DNA from: Saussurea involucrata
Lineage: Eukaryota > Streptophyta > Magnoliopsida > Asterales > Asteraceae
Length of the DNA: 64,000 nucleotides
Reading direction: 5' to 3'
Assembly (NCBI GenBank): GCA_033807775.1
Contig: CM066325.1
Location: 18,781,301-18,845,300 of the forward strand
Below, in pieces: positions 1 through 10,075 of this stretch. Every line of letters starts with the position of its first letter. The first letter of the stretch is position 1. The translations under genes and the position numbers were made by a program. The notes beneath the pieces were generated by a model. That model worked only from the letters and a program-made list of their open reading frames with translations. It ran no database searches and had not been told where the DNA came from.

Positions 1-6
1 AGACCT

Positions 7-18
7 GCTCTGATACCA
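7..18 (-). other. tRNA-iMet primer binding site
   Basis: The complement of TGGTATCAGAGC, the usual plant initiator-Met tRNA primer site, lies two bases from the LTR starting at 21. It shows a minus-strand LTR retrotransposon whose internal region runs off the left edge of the window. Confidence 0.85.
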
Positions 19-20
19 AA

Positions 21-1368
21 TGTTGGACAACCTAAGGGGGGGTAAGGTTGTATTTTAAATCTTTTACTTTCAAAAAATTCTTTTTACAAATAAATACAGA
101 ATAAATAAAGCAGAGTATAAATAAGTAAGTATACAACAATTATATAAACAGATATAATTTAAATGCACAGCGGAAATGTAAATAGATAAGGGAAAGAGAA
201 TACTTGACAACGATATTTTTAAAGTGGTTCACCAAACACAAAGTTGGCTAGTCCACCTCGAGAAAATAACCCTTCTCGGAGATCCAATACGAAACGTGTT
301 CTTTACGGTAGAAACACAAACCTTAATACAACAAACGCGAAACACTCTACTTTGAGAGATTAATGTGGATCACTCACTCTATTCAAACACTTACAAGAGG
401 GTATAATTTTAATATGAATAATCACTCTTGAATAAGGTTTATCACCTGGATAATTTTAGAGAGTTTGATCACTTGAGTTGTGTTGCTGATTCAACTAATC
501 GAGAGATTTTAATCTGCTATCAACTCAAGATTTCTTACTCAAAAATTAATTTTATCAGTTTAAGTGATTTAGTGTGAGTAAGAAGGCAGCAGAATAATAA
601 TCAAATGCTGAGGGAGAATTTATTGCTGAAGTTGGTGTAGACTTGAATGCTGGAGGATGCATGTATTTATACTGGATGATCACCAGGGCAGAAGTTTTCG
701 CGGTATACCGGCAGCCCATCGCGGTATACCTGCGTCAGAAAAAGTACACTGCAAGGAGAAGGTCAACCCTGCAAAAATCAACGGCTACAAGTACCCGCGG
801 TATACCGCGTTGCACATGGCGGTATACCGCCTGAAAAAGTTCCTGACAATAGAAGCTTCACATGCAGAAGATGTGATGGGAGAACAGTACCCGCGGTATA
901 CCGCGTGGACCTTGGCGGTATACCGCCTGACATTCTGTCCAATGAGAGCATGGCAACGCAGGGTTACAAACGGCTGATCACACTCTTCATTAAATGATGA
1001 ACAGTAAAAGAGATTTTAAAAGAAATAACATATGTATATATATCAGCGATTTATATATATATTTAATAAAGACATATATATATTATATATATATTTGATT
1101 CAAATATATTTATATAGATACGAAATATCCAAGTGATAAAATATTTTAGGGTGTTTATCATTTTAAAATAAAATGACGAAACTCTTCAGACTTGGATTTT
1201 TCAGATAAAATTTATCGAGATCATTTAAATATCTGCACACTCAGATAAAATGTTAGATAACAAATAATGCGGTGTGTTTTGTAATCATCAAAATAAATAT
1301 GGAGATGTGATTTTATGTGTACCAAAAATATATCACAATATTTAAAGCTGGGTACACTTGCACCAACA
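21..1368 (-). mobile_element. 5' LTR of a long-LTR retrotransposon (rest outside window)
   Basis: The segment begins TGTTGG and ends CCAACA, the inverted ends expected of an LTR, and is 1,348 bp long. A PBS complement adjoins its left side, so this is the 5' LTR of a minus-strand element. Its right end falls inside the pol gene of the Gypsy element that continues from 1369, whose reading frame runs on into the LTR as meaningless sequence. The insertion is therefore younger than the Gypsy copy. The target duplication cannot be checked because the other LTR is outside the window. The long LTR and iMet primer would fit a SIRE/Maximus-type Copia element, but no coding domain is visible, so the superfamily is a guess. 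Confidence 0.75.
700..927. repeat. array of GCGGTATACC palindromes inside the LTR
   Basis: Six copies of GCGGTATACC occur at 700, 721, 797, 819, 893 and 915. Those at 796-809 and 892-905 are perfect 14-bp palindromes (CGCGGTATACCGCG), and those at 818-831 and 914-927 are GGCGGTATACCGCC. The last four form two units repeated at a spacing of 96 bp. Short ORFs across this stretch only echo the repeat (RYTA, VYR) and are not called as genes. Confidence 0.85.
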
Positions 1369-3785
1369 CCTTCCAATTCAGGTGGAAGATCTAGCTGATA
1401 AGCCTGTTGCCCAATTCTTTTAGTGATAACGAAAGGTCCTAGAAAACGAGGACTTAACTTCCCATGCTTTCCAAAACGAATTACACCTTTCCACGGAGAT
1501 ACTTTTAGCATGACGCGCTCCCCAACTTGGAATTCTACTGGTCTTCTTTTTAAATCAGCATAACTCTTTTGTCTGTCCTGAGCCGCTTTCATGTGTTGTC
1601 GGATTTCTTTTATTTTATCAGCCGTTTGTTGCACCATTTCCGGTCCAGCAAACTGTTTCTCTCCAGCTTCTAGCCAACACACTGGAGTTCTACACTTTCT
1701 ACCATATAAGGCTTCGAACGGTGCTCTTCCGATACTAGAATGATAACTATTGTTATACGCAAATTCCACTAATGGCAAATGCGTATCCCAGTTACCTCCA
1801 AAATCTAGTATACATGCTCTAAGCATATCTTCTAATGTCTGAATAGTTCTTTCACTCTGACCGTCCGTTTGTGGATGATATGTAGTACTCAAATTCAATT
1901 TTGTACCCAACTCTTCTTGAAGTGACCGCCAAAACCTTGATGTAAATCGACTATCACGATCTGAAACAATAGACACTGGTATACCATGTCTTGATACCAC
2001 TTCGTCAATATACAACTTCGCCAACTTTTCTATCGGTGAAGCTTCCTTCATCGCCAAGAAGTGAGCACTCTTTGTCAACCTGTCAACTATTACCCATATA
2101 GTGTCGTTACCTCTTTGCGTCTTTGGTAACTTCGTCACGAAATCCATGGTAATCTTATCCCATTTCCACTCCGGAATTTCCAAAGATTGAAAACTTCCGT
2201 ATGGCTTTTGATGTTCAGCTTTAACTAAAGAACAGGTTCCACACTTTTCTACACATCGAGCCACATCTAACTTCATGGTTGGCCACCAATAATGTAGCTT
2301 CAAGTCTCTATACATTTTAGTACTTCCAGGGTGAATGGAATACTTAGATTTGTGAGCATCTTCCATAATCAACTCTCTATTCCCACCTACTCTTGGTACC
2401 CAAACACGGCCTTGAAATAATTTCACCCCACGACTATCTTCCGTCAGTTGAAACCGTTGTTTGACCATAACTTCATCTTTTAAGTTTTCTTCCAAAAGAG
2501 CTTCCATCTGAGCAGTCTTTATTCGTTCAATCAAACTTAACATCACATCAATCCGAGCATTTGTTGACTTCAGACAGCCACTATACTCCTTTCTGCTTAA
2601 AGCGTCAGCCACTACATTTGCTTTACCAGGATGGTAATGCAATTCACAATCGTAGTCTTTAAGTAGTTCCAACCACCTTCTCTGTCTCATATTTAATTCC
2701 TTCTGATCAAAGACATGCTTTAAACTCTTATGATCAGTATAAAGAGTACACTTTGTACCGTACAAATAATGACGCCATAGCTTCAAAGCAAAAACCACTG
2801 CTGCTAATTCCAAATCATGGGTAGGATAATTCTTCTCATGCTCTTTCAATTGCCTTGATGCATAAGCAATCACTTTGCCTCTTTGCATCAATACACATCC
2901 TAGACCCATCTTTGAAGCATCACTATATACTACAAAATCATCTATACCTTCAGGCAGTGCTAAAATAGGAGCTTCACACAACTTTTGTCTTAAAGTCTTG
3001 AAAGATGATTCTTGCTTTTCAGTCCAAACAAACTTTACATTTTTACGAGTTAACACAGTCAAAGCAGAAGCAATCTTTGAGAAATCTTGAATAAACCTCC
3101 GATAATACCCGGCCAAACCCAAGAAACTTCTTATTTCAGATGCATTATTTGGAGTTTCCCAATTCATCATTGCTTCTATTTTGGCTGGATCCACTTTCAC
3201 ACCTTCAGCTGAAATTACATGACCCATAAATTGTACTTCTTTTAACCAAAATTCACATTTCGAGAATTTTGCATACAACTTCTCTTTTCTTAGTACTTCC
3301 AAAACTTCATGAAGATGACCCTCGTGATCATTTTCATTCTTTGAATATACTAGAATGTCATCAATAAACACAATGACAACCTTATCTAGAAAGGGTCGAC
3401 ACACTCTATTCATCAGATCCATAAATATAGCTGGAGCGTTAGTCAAACCAAATGGCATCACGAGAAATTCATAATGCCCATATCTCGTTCTAAAAGCAGT
3501 CTTCGGAATATATTCATCCCTTACTCGTACTTGATGATACCCCGACCTCAGATCAATCTTAGAAAAACATCCTGCACCTTGCAATTGATCAAACAGGTCA
3601 TCAATTCGTGGCAACGGATACTTGTTCTTGATTGTCACTTTATTCAATTCCCGATAATCAATGCACATCCTCAAACTTCCATCTTTCTTCTTAACAAACA
3701 GCACCGGAGCTCCCCAAGGTGAAGAACTCGGTCTGATACAACCTTTGTCTAATAACTCCTGCAATTGTGACATCATCTCTTTCAT
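1369..3785 (-). pseudogene. Gypsy pol: reverse transcriptase, RNase H, integrase (3' truncated)
   Basis: About 805 residues of element-derived sequence remain. Reverse transcriptase has the catalytic FIDD at residues 140-143, preceded by SKIDLRSGYHQ. RNase H follows with YSDASKMGLG, then YTDHKSL and VVADALSRK near its end. The integrase zinc-binding domain (HPGSTKMYRDL...CGTC) comes next, then the core with D (TMDFVTKL), D (SIVSDRDSRF) and E (DGQSERTIQTLEDML), then the C-terminal SH3-like part. The frame stays open to 1221, but everything after LPPELEG is read from the inserted LTR. The chromodomain expected in this clade is missing. A stop at 3786-3788 lies just before the first methionine, at the point where the gag-protease frame would normally run on. 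Confidence 0.93.
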
Positions 3786-5735
3786 TTATGCTGGTGCTAA
3801 ACGATACGGCGCACGAGCTATTGGTGCTGCTCCAGGAATTAGATCAATACGGAACTCTACTTGCCTTTCCAAAGGTAAACCTGGAAGATCATCAGGGAAT
3901 ACATCTGGAAAATCACATACTACTTTAATGTCTTGTATCTGCTTCTTTTCTGACTTAGCGTCCAGGACATATGCCAAATATGACAAACATCCTTTTGCTA
4001 AACACTTACGTGCCTTTATGACTGAAATCAACTGTACTTCTCCCTTCTGCTTTTCCCCATATATAATTACATTATCTTGATCAACCATCGGAATTCGGAT
4101 TAACTTCTTAGCACACATTATTTCGGCTTGGTTATCAGACAACCAATCCATTCCCATAATAACATCAAATCCTCCAATTTCCATCAACAACATGCTAATT
4201 GGAAATTTCGTATCCTCTATCTGAATCGTACAACCATCTATTCTTTCACCAACCAAAGCTAGACCCCCGTTAGCTATCTCAACTACTAAGGCATCTCCTA
4301 GAGTAGTGACAGGCATAGCTAATTTTCCATAGAACACTTTGGATACAAACGAATAATTTGCAACACAATCAAATAACACACGAGCAGGTATGGAGTTTAT
4401 AAAGAATGTACCAGAAACGACATCTTTGGATCCTCTCGCTTCTTCAACTGTCATATTAAACGCTCGTCCTGTTGGTTTAGGTATAACTGCCTTCTTTCCC
4501 TGTTCTCCCTCCTTTTTCAGCTTTGGACAATCCCGACGAATATGCACTGGCTGTTTACACTCAAAACACACTGCACCCGGTAATAAACAGTTAAATGCAA
4601 AGTGCCCCATCTTTCCACATTTAAAACACTCTGGCCCGCTTGCTCGACATGGCCCAAAATGCTTACTCTTACACTTCGGACACCAGTTGGGTTCCTTTCG
4701 CAAATCTGAACGTATATTTTTACCAAACAACCTGAGTTTCTGAGAAGAATCTGAACGACCTTCCCACTTTCTTTTATCTCCAACATGAGCTTTCTCTTCC
4801 CTATCTCTGGTATACATCTCCTCTATCAACTTGGCCTCTTCAATCGTTTCCCTGAGCGTTACAGCCTTTGAATTCCGCACCCGGGACATCATTTCGGCCG
4901 GCAACCCTTTCAGATAGGCTTTAACTTTATCTTTCTCAGCAGAAGCCACGTGTCCTACCAAGTTCAGTTTTTCCATAAATAATTCCGTATATCTTCTCAC
5001 CGACATGTTACCCTTTTTGAGATTTCTAAATTGTTCCTCTATCCAATCCATCTCATGTTCGTTACAATATTCTTTCAGTATCTTCTCTTTAAATGTTCCC
5101 CAAGTCATAGCATCTAACACAGTTGTCGTCAACGAAGCCGTCAAAACATTCCACCAGTTCAAAGCATTACCTCTTAACATCTGAGAAGCAAATCTGACTT
5201 TTGATCCTTCCTGACATTCACAGGCTCGGAAAGCTTGCTCTATCTCCCGCAGCCAATTCATACATGCAACTGGACTGTCTTCCCCTTTAAATTCAGGCGG
5301 CTTGCAGCTTAGAAATGTTTTGTAAGAACAAATTCTTTCTACCCTTCGTTCCGCCTCTGACCTTGGATTACCCATCGGATTTATCACCCCAGTATCAATT
5401 ACTTGACGTCTTGGTTCTATATTCCTGTCATTGAATAGCTTTGTAAACATTTCGGTTTGTCTTTCCATGGAGGCGTTCATCAATTCAGCTTGTCTTTCTA
5501 CCGAAGCATTCATCATTCTTGATACGTTCTCCATTATTCTTGCCTCCATATTAGACTCTGCCGTCTGACTAACATTGCTAGTACCCACCCTCTGAGCTGG
5601 AGTATGCATACCTCCCAAAGAAAGAAAATCTCTTGGTGCATTATGCATATTACTCACTTCTGCCTCATCGGTTCCAACTCTTTCTCTAGGTGGCGTATTC
5701 ACCATTGCTCTGATCAAACACAAATAACCATACAA
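3786..5735 (-). pseudogene. Gypsy gag-protease
   Basis: The frame is open for 649 residues. The likely start is the methionine at 5705 (MVNTPPRE), since the ten residues before it are not typical of the family. Residues 150-310 are a retrotransposon gag domain (ALNWWNV, FRNLKKGNMSVRRYTELF). Two CCHC zinc knuckles follow at about 370-383 (CFKCGKMGHFAFNC) and 390-403 (CFECKQPVHIRRDC), so the product is expected to package element RNA in a cytoplasmic particle. The aspartic protease starts near 445, but its motif reads LFDCVANYSF at 454-463, where the family has D-S/T-G-A. The protease is probably inactive. The frame ends at a stop immediately before the RT. Confidence 0.9.
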
Positions 5736-6037
5736 ATGGTTAAACAGAATTCTAACATACTAAACGTACTTTATCACTAATTAGCCCTTGTAACAATTGA
5801 GAAACAAGCATGCTTATGTAACAATATATCCATAACAACAATAGCTAATTGAAATTGCGAACATATTATACACGAGGATTCTCGTTACCATTGTTACAAT
5901 ACTAATTTAGTGTATTTCCGTCCATCCTAAGATACCCGGTCTTAGCAATTCTACCCATCTCTCGCAGATCATAACTTAATTTCATCACAGCTTAAGTCTA
6001 GGCATCTCAAATTCATACCTAGTTCGCTTAAACTAAT

Positions 6038-6049
6038 GCTCTGATACCA
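6038..6049 (-). other. tRNA-iMet primer binding site of the Gypsy element
   Basis: GCTCTGATACCA is the complement of the iMet primer site. It lies three bases from the LTR end at 6053 and fixes the element on the minus strand. The 5736-6037 leader between PBS and gag shows no other feature. Confidence 0.9.
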
Positions 6050-6052
6050 TAC

Positions 6053-6310
6053 TGTAACACTCTAAAATTTAGGGCCAATTTAAACCTCAAAATACACGCG
6101 TTATGATCATTAAAATATCAGACTTTTATAAACCAAAGGATCATAAGTAAGTTTCTATATATACACAAGGTAGATTAACTTAAATAATCTGATCAATCTA
6201 ATTATACATCACAATAAGATCAACTAGATTAACTAAGGCTTGTCCCAAAAGTCATCAAAAGAATATCCTGATCCTTCGTTATCGCCAAGTCTGATTTCCT
6301 TCAACTGTAG
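6053..6310 (-). mobile_element. 5' LTR of the Gypsy element, 3' portion
   Basis: The segment starts TGTAACACTC beside the PBS and resembles the reverse complement of the last about 230 bp of the solo LTR at 6311-8258. It stops at TGTAG (6306-6310), one copy of the solo LTR's target duplication, and resumes at 8264. Confidence 0.85.
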
Positions 6311-6927
6311 TGTAACATCTCGAATTTCCGTTGTATTATTTTGTAAATTACAAGTATTAACTTTGGGGTTAAGTTTGTAATTTGGCAATAGTGCAAAGTT
6401 AAATGTGAAATTTATCTTGAGGGTTTGTTATGTCATTCCTTTAAAGTTAAGGGTGTGGTTGGTAAGTTGAGTTATGACTCAGCAGTGTTTTATCAAGAGG
6501 TGTCACACAATTAGTCTTAAGTGACTAATTGTGTGTGTGTTTACTCAGTACACAGAGAAAGAGAGAAATCGAGAGTGAGAGATAGAAAGAACGAGAAGAA
6601 GAGAAGAAGAAAAGGAATAGCTTGAATTTGTGGTAAGAAACTTGATTTCTTTTACTGATTTCTTGTAAGAAAGATAGTTAATTGCATATTTATATGTTTA
6701 GAACTGTTCTGGGAAGCTGATTTGAAGTTTTGAAGAACTGCTCAGTGTTCAGTTTCTGACCAGGTGAGTTTTATTCACTTCTTCTTAAAATTAGTCATTG
6801 AAATCGATATAGATAGGTGTTAAACTATGTCTGAATGCTTTTATATGAATTAATTGAGAAGTAGTAAGATTAATACACTGATTTTATAAACTGGCTTAAC
6901 AGATGAAAGTGACGATGAACAGTGAAC

Positions 6928-7080
6928 TTTTCGCAACAGTAGGTTGCGCAAAGTGAAGGTTTTCGCAATAGAGGGTTGCGAAAAGTGAGGAATTCGCAAC
7001 AGTGTCTTGCGAAAAGTGAGGAATTCGCAGCTTTGGCTTGCGAAAAGTGTAGCTTTTCGCTACAGTGGCTTGCGAAAAGT
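6928..7080. repeat. TTCGCAAC...TTGCGAA hairpin minisatellite (5 units)
   Basis: Five units of about 30 bp each carry TTCGCAA (or TTCGCTA), about 8 bases of spacer, then TTGCG(A/C)A. Each unit can fold on itself. The matching place in the other LTR copy (9165-9352) has six units. Confidence 0.85.
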
Positions 7081-7257
7081 TTTGGACTTTCAGTAGTAGT
7101 TTGAAGCTTTTATGTGGAATACAATCTGATAGTTATATGCTATTTGTTATATGTTTATAACTCTGTTGTTGATGTAAAAACCATGTTATGTTAGATTGTA
7201 AGGACTTATTTATGAGTCAGGAACTGTAGTTAATTGTTGAGATGTTGATCCTCGATG

Positions 7258-7803
7258 CTAAATGGCAAAGTGGGGATAATCGTTGAAATTAATATCCTGT
7301 ACATAGAGATATAGAATATATGATGAATTGTATAACTTTAGCATACAATAGAAAGAGTGATGATACACAATTATTGTGTGGCGTTGGCTAGAAATATGCA
7401 TCTGGTCTAGTGGGCATAAAGTACGGTATAATGAGAACCGTTTACTAGCCAGGGACTGTTGGGATGTATTTCTAGTTGTTGGAGTGAATCTTGAATCATC
7501 TGTGAGGGTCTCCGGTGGTTGTTGATCGCGATAAAATATCATTTGGGGGACCAGTGATTCAAGGTGGGGAGGAAATGAAATGAGGAATAGCAGACTTAGA
7601 GTTGTAATTCCCATTTCAAACGAAAGATTAGATATCTTCATTGTAGAGAAGTTTGGAGATAAACCAATGTAGAAAAATTGTAATCTCAATTCAGAAAGAA
7701 GCAGGTTTGGAAACTGTAATTTCTGGGAGTTGGAGTTACTTATAATCCGGTCGGATTTATAGTAATTCTTGATGGTAGTATGATGACTAGATGAATTAGT
7801 CAT
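7258..7803 (-). other. antisense ORF in the solo LTR
   Basis: An open frame of 181 residues lies antisense to the LTR. Its last 118 residues match, with about ten substitutions, the ORF at 8633-8989 in the other LTR copy; both begin MGITTLSLLFLISFPPHLES and end HFAI. The start resembles a hydrophobic signal segment. I do not recognise the protein. Two related LTRs sharing an open frame may reflect recent common origin alone, so coding is doubtful. Confidence 0.3.
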
Positions 7804-8632
7804 AAGTAAGGGAATGGGTGGATTCCAGTGGTTGATAAGAGCTTGGTATGGTAAGATGGCTGATAACAGGTTTGATATATCTGTTAATATTTTAATTGTT
7901 GAATTTTAATTTGATTTGAATATTCTCACTAGGCGAAAGCCTAATGTTTCAAGTTGAATTTTCTTACCAGGTACAAGCTCCGGGAGATAAGCGGGATTGT
8001 GTGTTGAGGGTTTTGGGAAGAACTCAAACTTGGAGATGACAGAGGATCTAGTATTCTTTTGATGTTTTGGGACAGATGATTAGATAACCTAGTTAATCTA
8101 ATTATGATGTATGATTTGATTAATAGGTTATTTGATTTAGAAGTTGTTGTATATAGAAAACCTTACAGTGATCCACTTGTTATATAAGTTTGAAGTTTTA
8201 TTGTCATAACTGGTGTAAATTTCAAGGTTTAAATTAGCCCTGTTTTTGGGGTGTTACATGTAGTCTCACTTCCCAAACTATTTCCCAGAGCCAGTACCTG
8301 GTAAGACAGTTTAATTTGAAGCATTAGGCTTTCGCCTAGTGAGATTATCCAAATCAAATTAAAATTTAACAACTAAAAATTAATAACAGATATATCAAAC
8401 CTGTTATCAGCCATCTTACCATACCAAGCTCTTATCAACCATTAGAATCCACCTATTCCCTTACTTATGACTAATTCATCTAGTCATCATACTACCATCA
8501 GGAATTACTATAAATCCCACCGGATTTATAATTAACTCCAACTCCCAGAAATTACAGTTTCCAAACCTGCTTCTTTCTGAAATTAAGACTATAATTTCTC
8601 AACAATGAAGATATCTCATCTTTTCGTTTGAA

Positions 8633-8989
8633 ATGGGAATTACAACTCTAAGTCTGCTATTCCTCATTTCATTTCCTCCCCACCTTGAATCACTGGTCCC
8701 CCAAATGAGATTTTATCGCGATCAACAACCACCAGAGACCCTCACAGATGATTCAAGATTCACTCCAACAACTAGAAATACATCCCAACGGTCCCTGGCT
8801 AGTAAACGTTTCTCATTATACCGTACTTTATGCCCACTAGACCAGATGTATATTTCTAGCCAACGCCACACAATAATGGTGTATCATCACTCATTCTATT
8901 ATACACTAAAGCTATACAATTCAACATATATTCTATATCTCTATGTACAGAATATTAATTTCAACGATTATCCCCACTTTGCCATTTAG
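8633..8989 (+). other. antisense ORF in the Gypsy LTR
   Basis: 118 residues, the counterpart of the ORF at 7258-7803 and again antisense to the LTR. No known domain was recognised. It has a hydrophobic N-terminus, then an S/T/P-rich middle and a Tyr-rich end (YILYLYVQ). Reported because the frame is conserved between two LTR copies; expression is unproven. Confidence 0.3.
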
Positions 8990-9164
8990 CATCGGGAATC
9001 AACATCTCAACAATTAACAACAACTCCGGACTCATAAATAAGTCCTTACAATTTAACATAACATGGTTTTTACATCAACAACAGAGTTATAAACATATAA
9101 CAAATAGCATATATACCTCAGATTATGTTCCTCATAAACCCATAAAAATGATACTGGAATGGCT

Positions 9165-9352
9165 CAAAGTTCGCAACCCACTGTAGCGAAAAGCTACACT
9201 TTTCGCAAGCCAAAGCTGCGAAAAGTTCAGAACTCGCAACCCTCTGTTGCGAAAACTCTAGAACTCGCAACCCTCTGTTGCGAAAACCCCACTTTTCGCA
9301 ACCCTCTATTGCGAAAACCTTCACTTTGCGCAACCTACTGTTGCGAAAAGTT
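9165..9352. repeat. TTCGCAAC...TTGCGAA hairpin minisatellite (6 units)
   Basis: This is the reverse-strand counterpart of 6928-7080 with six units, including two near-identical GAACTCGCAACCCTCTGTTG units. The copy-number difference between the two LTRs suggests unit gain or loss by slippage or recombination. Confidence 0.85.
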
Positions 9353-9878
9353 CACTGTTCATCGTCACTTTCATCTGTTAAGCCAATCTCGATTTTTCTT
9401 AACCATTAAGCATTCTAAGTGGTTCAATAACAATTACAACACATCTATTAACATTCTCATTGCTTAATTTTAAAGAAAGTGGAATAACTCACCTTAATGA
9501 AACTGAGCTCTGATCGATTTCTTCACAGCTTCAAGTTAACTTCCCAAAACAGTTCACAAAATCACCAAACCAATTTTCTCTTCTTATTTTCTTCTTCTCG
9601 AATTCTTTCTCTCTGTCTCGCTTTCTCTATCTCTCTCTGTTCTAATTTAATTTCTTTTTGTTAAACAAATTACTCAAGGAAATCAGTATTTAAAATACTG
9701 ATTATTCTCCATATGACACCTCATTTTAATTAATGAGTCATAAACTCAATTTCCAATATACACCCCAAACTTTCAAATAAGAACAAATCAACCCTCCAAG
9801 TTAATTTTCTCAAAAATAAATTGTACCAAAATACAATTTATCTACTATTAATTACAATGAAATTTTCGGAGTGTTACA

Positions 9879-9892
9879 ATACTCCCCAACTT
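9879..9892 (-). other. polypurine tract
   Basis: Read on the minus strand, AAGTTGGGGAGTAT directly precedes the LTR start TGTAACAC. This is the classic 3' end of a Tekay-type internal region and shows that the LTR to its left serves as the 3' LTR of a second element. Confidence 0.85.
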
Positions 9893-9919
9893 GAAAATGA
9901 TTTCGTCCCCGAAATCAAA

Positions 9920-10075
9920 CTAAGCAAACAATTGAGGGTATCGTTTCTTCATTTCTTCCTCCGACTCTAAAGTCACGTTACTACCTCGATGATGTTTCCA
10001 TCGTACTTTCAACATAGGCACCTCTTTGCCGTTCCTTAACTTCCGAACCGATCTTTCTAGAATTGCTTCCGGTTT
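9920..10075 (-). pseudogene. C-terminal remnant of a second Gypsy pol (chromodomain end)
   Basis: On the minus strand a frame ending at 9920 reads EAILERSVRKLRNG, then VPMLKVRWKHH, then EEEMKKRYPQLFA and a stop. This is the chromodomain-like tail of Tekay/Del integrases, followed by the FDFGDEI-type 3' sequence and the polypurine tract. Only about 50 residues survive; homology stops near 10075, where an unrelated LTR fragment begins. The tail belongs to a different copy from the Gypsy element at 1369-9878. Confidence 0.85.

Larger units (their letters stand above)
6311..8258 (+). mobile_element. solo LTR of the Tekay-type family, plus strand
   Basis: The 1,948-bp segment runs from TGTAACATCT to GGGGTGTTACA. 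It is flanked by a 5-bp target duplication, TGTAG, at 6306-6310 and 8259-8263, with no internal region, so it is a solo LTR left by LTR-LTR recombination. It sits inside an LTR of its own family in the opposite orientation, which makes a large imperfect inverted repeat (about 6.3-8.26 kb against 8.26-9.88 kb) that could fold into a long hairpin. Confidence 0.9.
1369..9878 (-). mobile_element. Tekay/Del-type Gypsy retrotransposon, interrupted twice
   Basis: On the minus strand the order is LTR (9878 to 8264, then 6310 to 6053), PBS (6049-6038), gag-protease (5705-3786) and RT-RNase H-integrase (3785-1369). The 3' part is removed from view by the LTR insertion at 1368. The split LTR totals 1,873 bp (258 + 1,615). 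It is interrupted by a solo LTR of the same family in the opposite orientation at 6311-8258. The copy is defective: an in-frame stop separates the gag-protease from the RT part, and the protease active-site motif is altered. Integrase words such as YGRKCRTP and the CCHC gag fit the Tekay/Del chromovirus clade. Confidence 0.9.
8264..9878 (-). mobile_element. 5' LTR of the Gypsy element, 5' portion
   Basis: This continues the LTR interrupted at 6310. Its right end, GGAGTGTTACA (9868-9878), is the outer LTR terminus. The segment is a diverged reverse-complement relative of the solo LTR and shares the GCATTAGGCTTTCGCCTAG landmark near 8323-8341. The sequence beyond 9878 is not host DNA but the 3' internal end of another Gypsy copy, so one LTR is shared by two internal regions. 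Confidence 0.85.

Noticed and set aside
643..977. Two overlapping plus-strand ORFs with repeated RYTA/VYR
   Set aside because: They are translations of the GCGGTATACC repeats inside an LTR.
2875..4080. Plus-strand ORFs opposite the Gypsy pol and gag
   Set aside because: They are shadows of the minus-strand retrotransposon genes.
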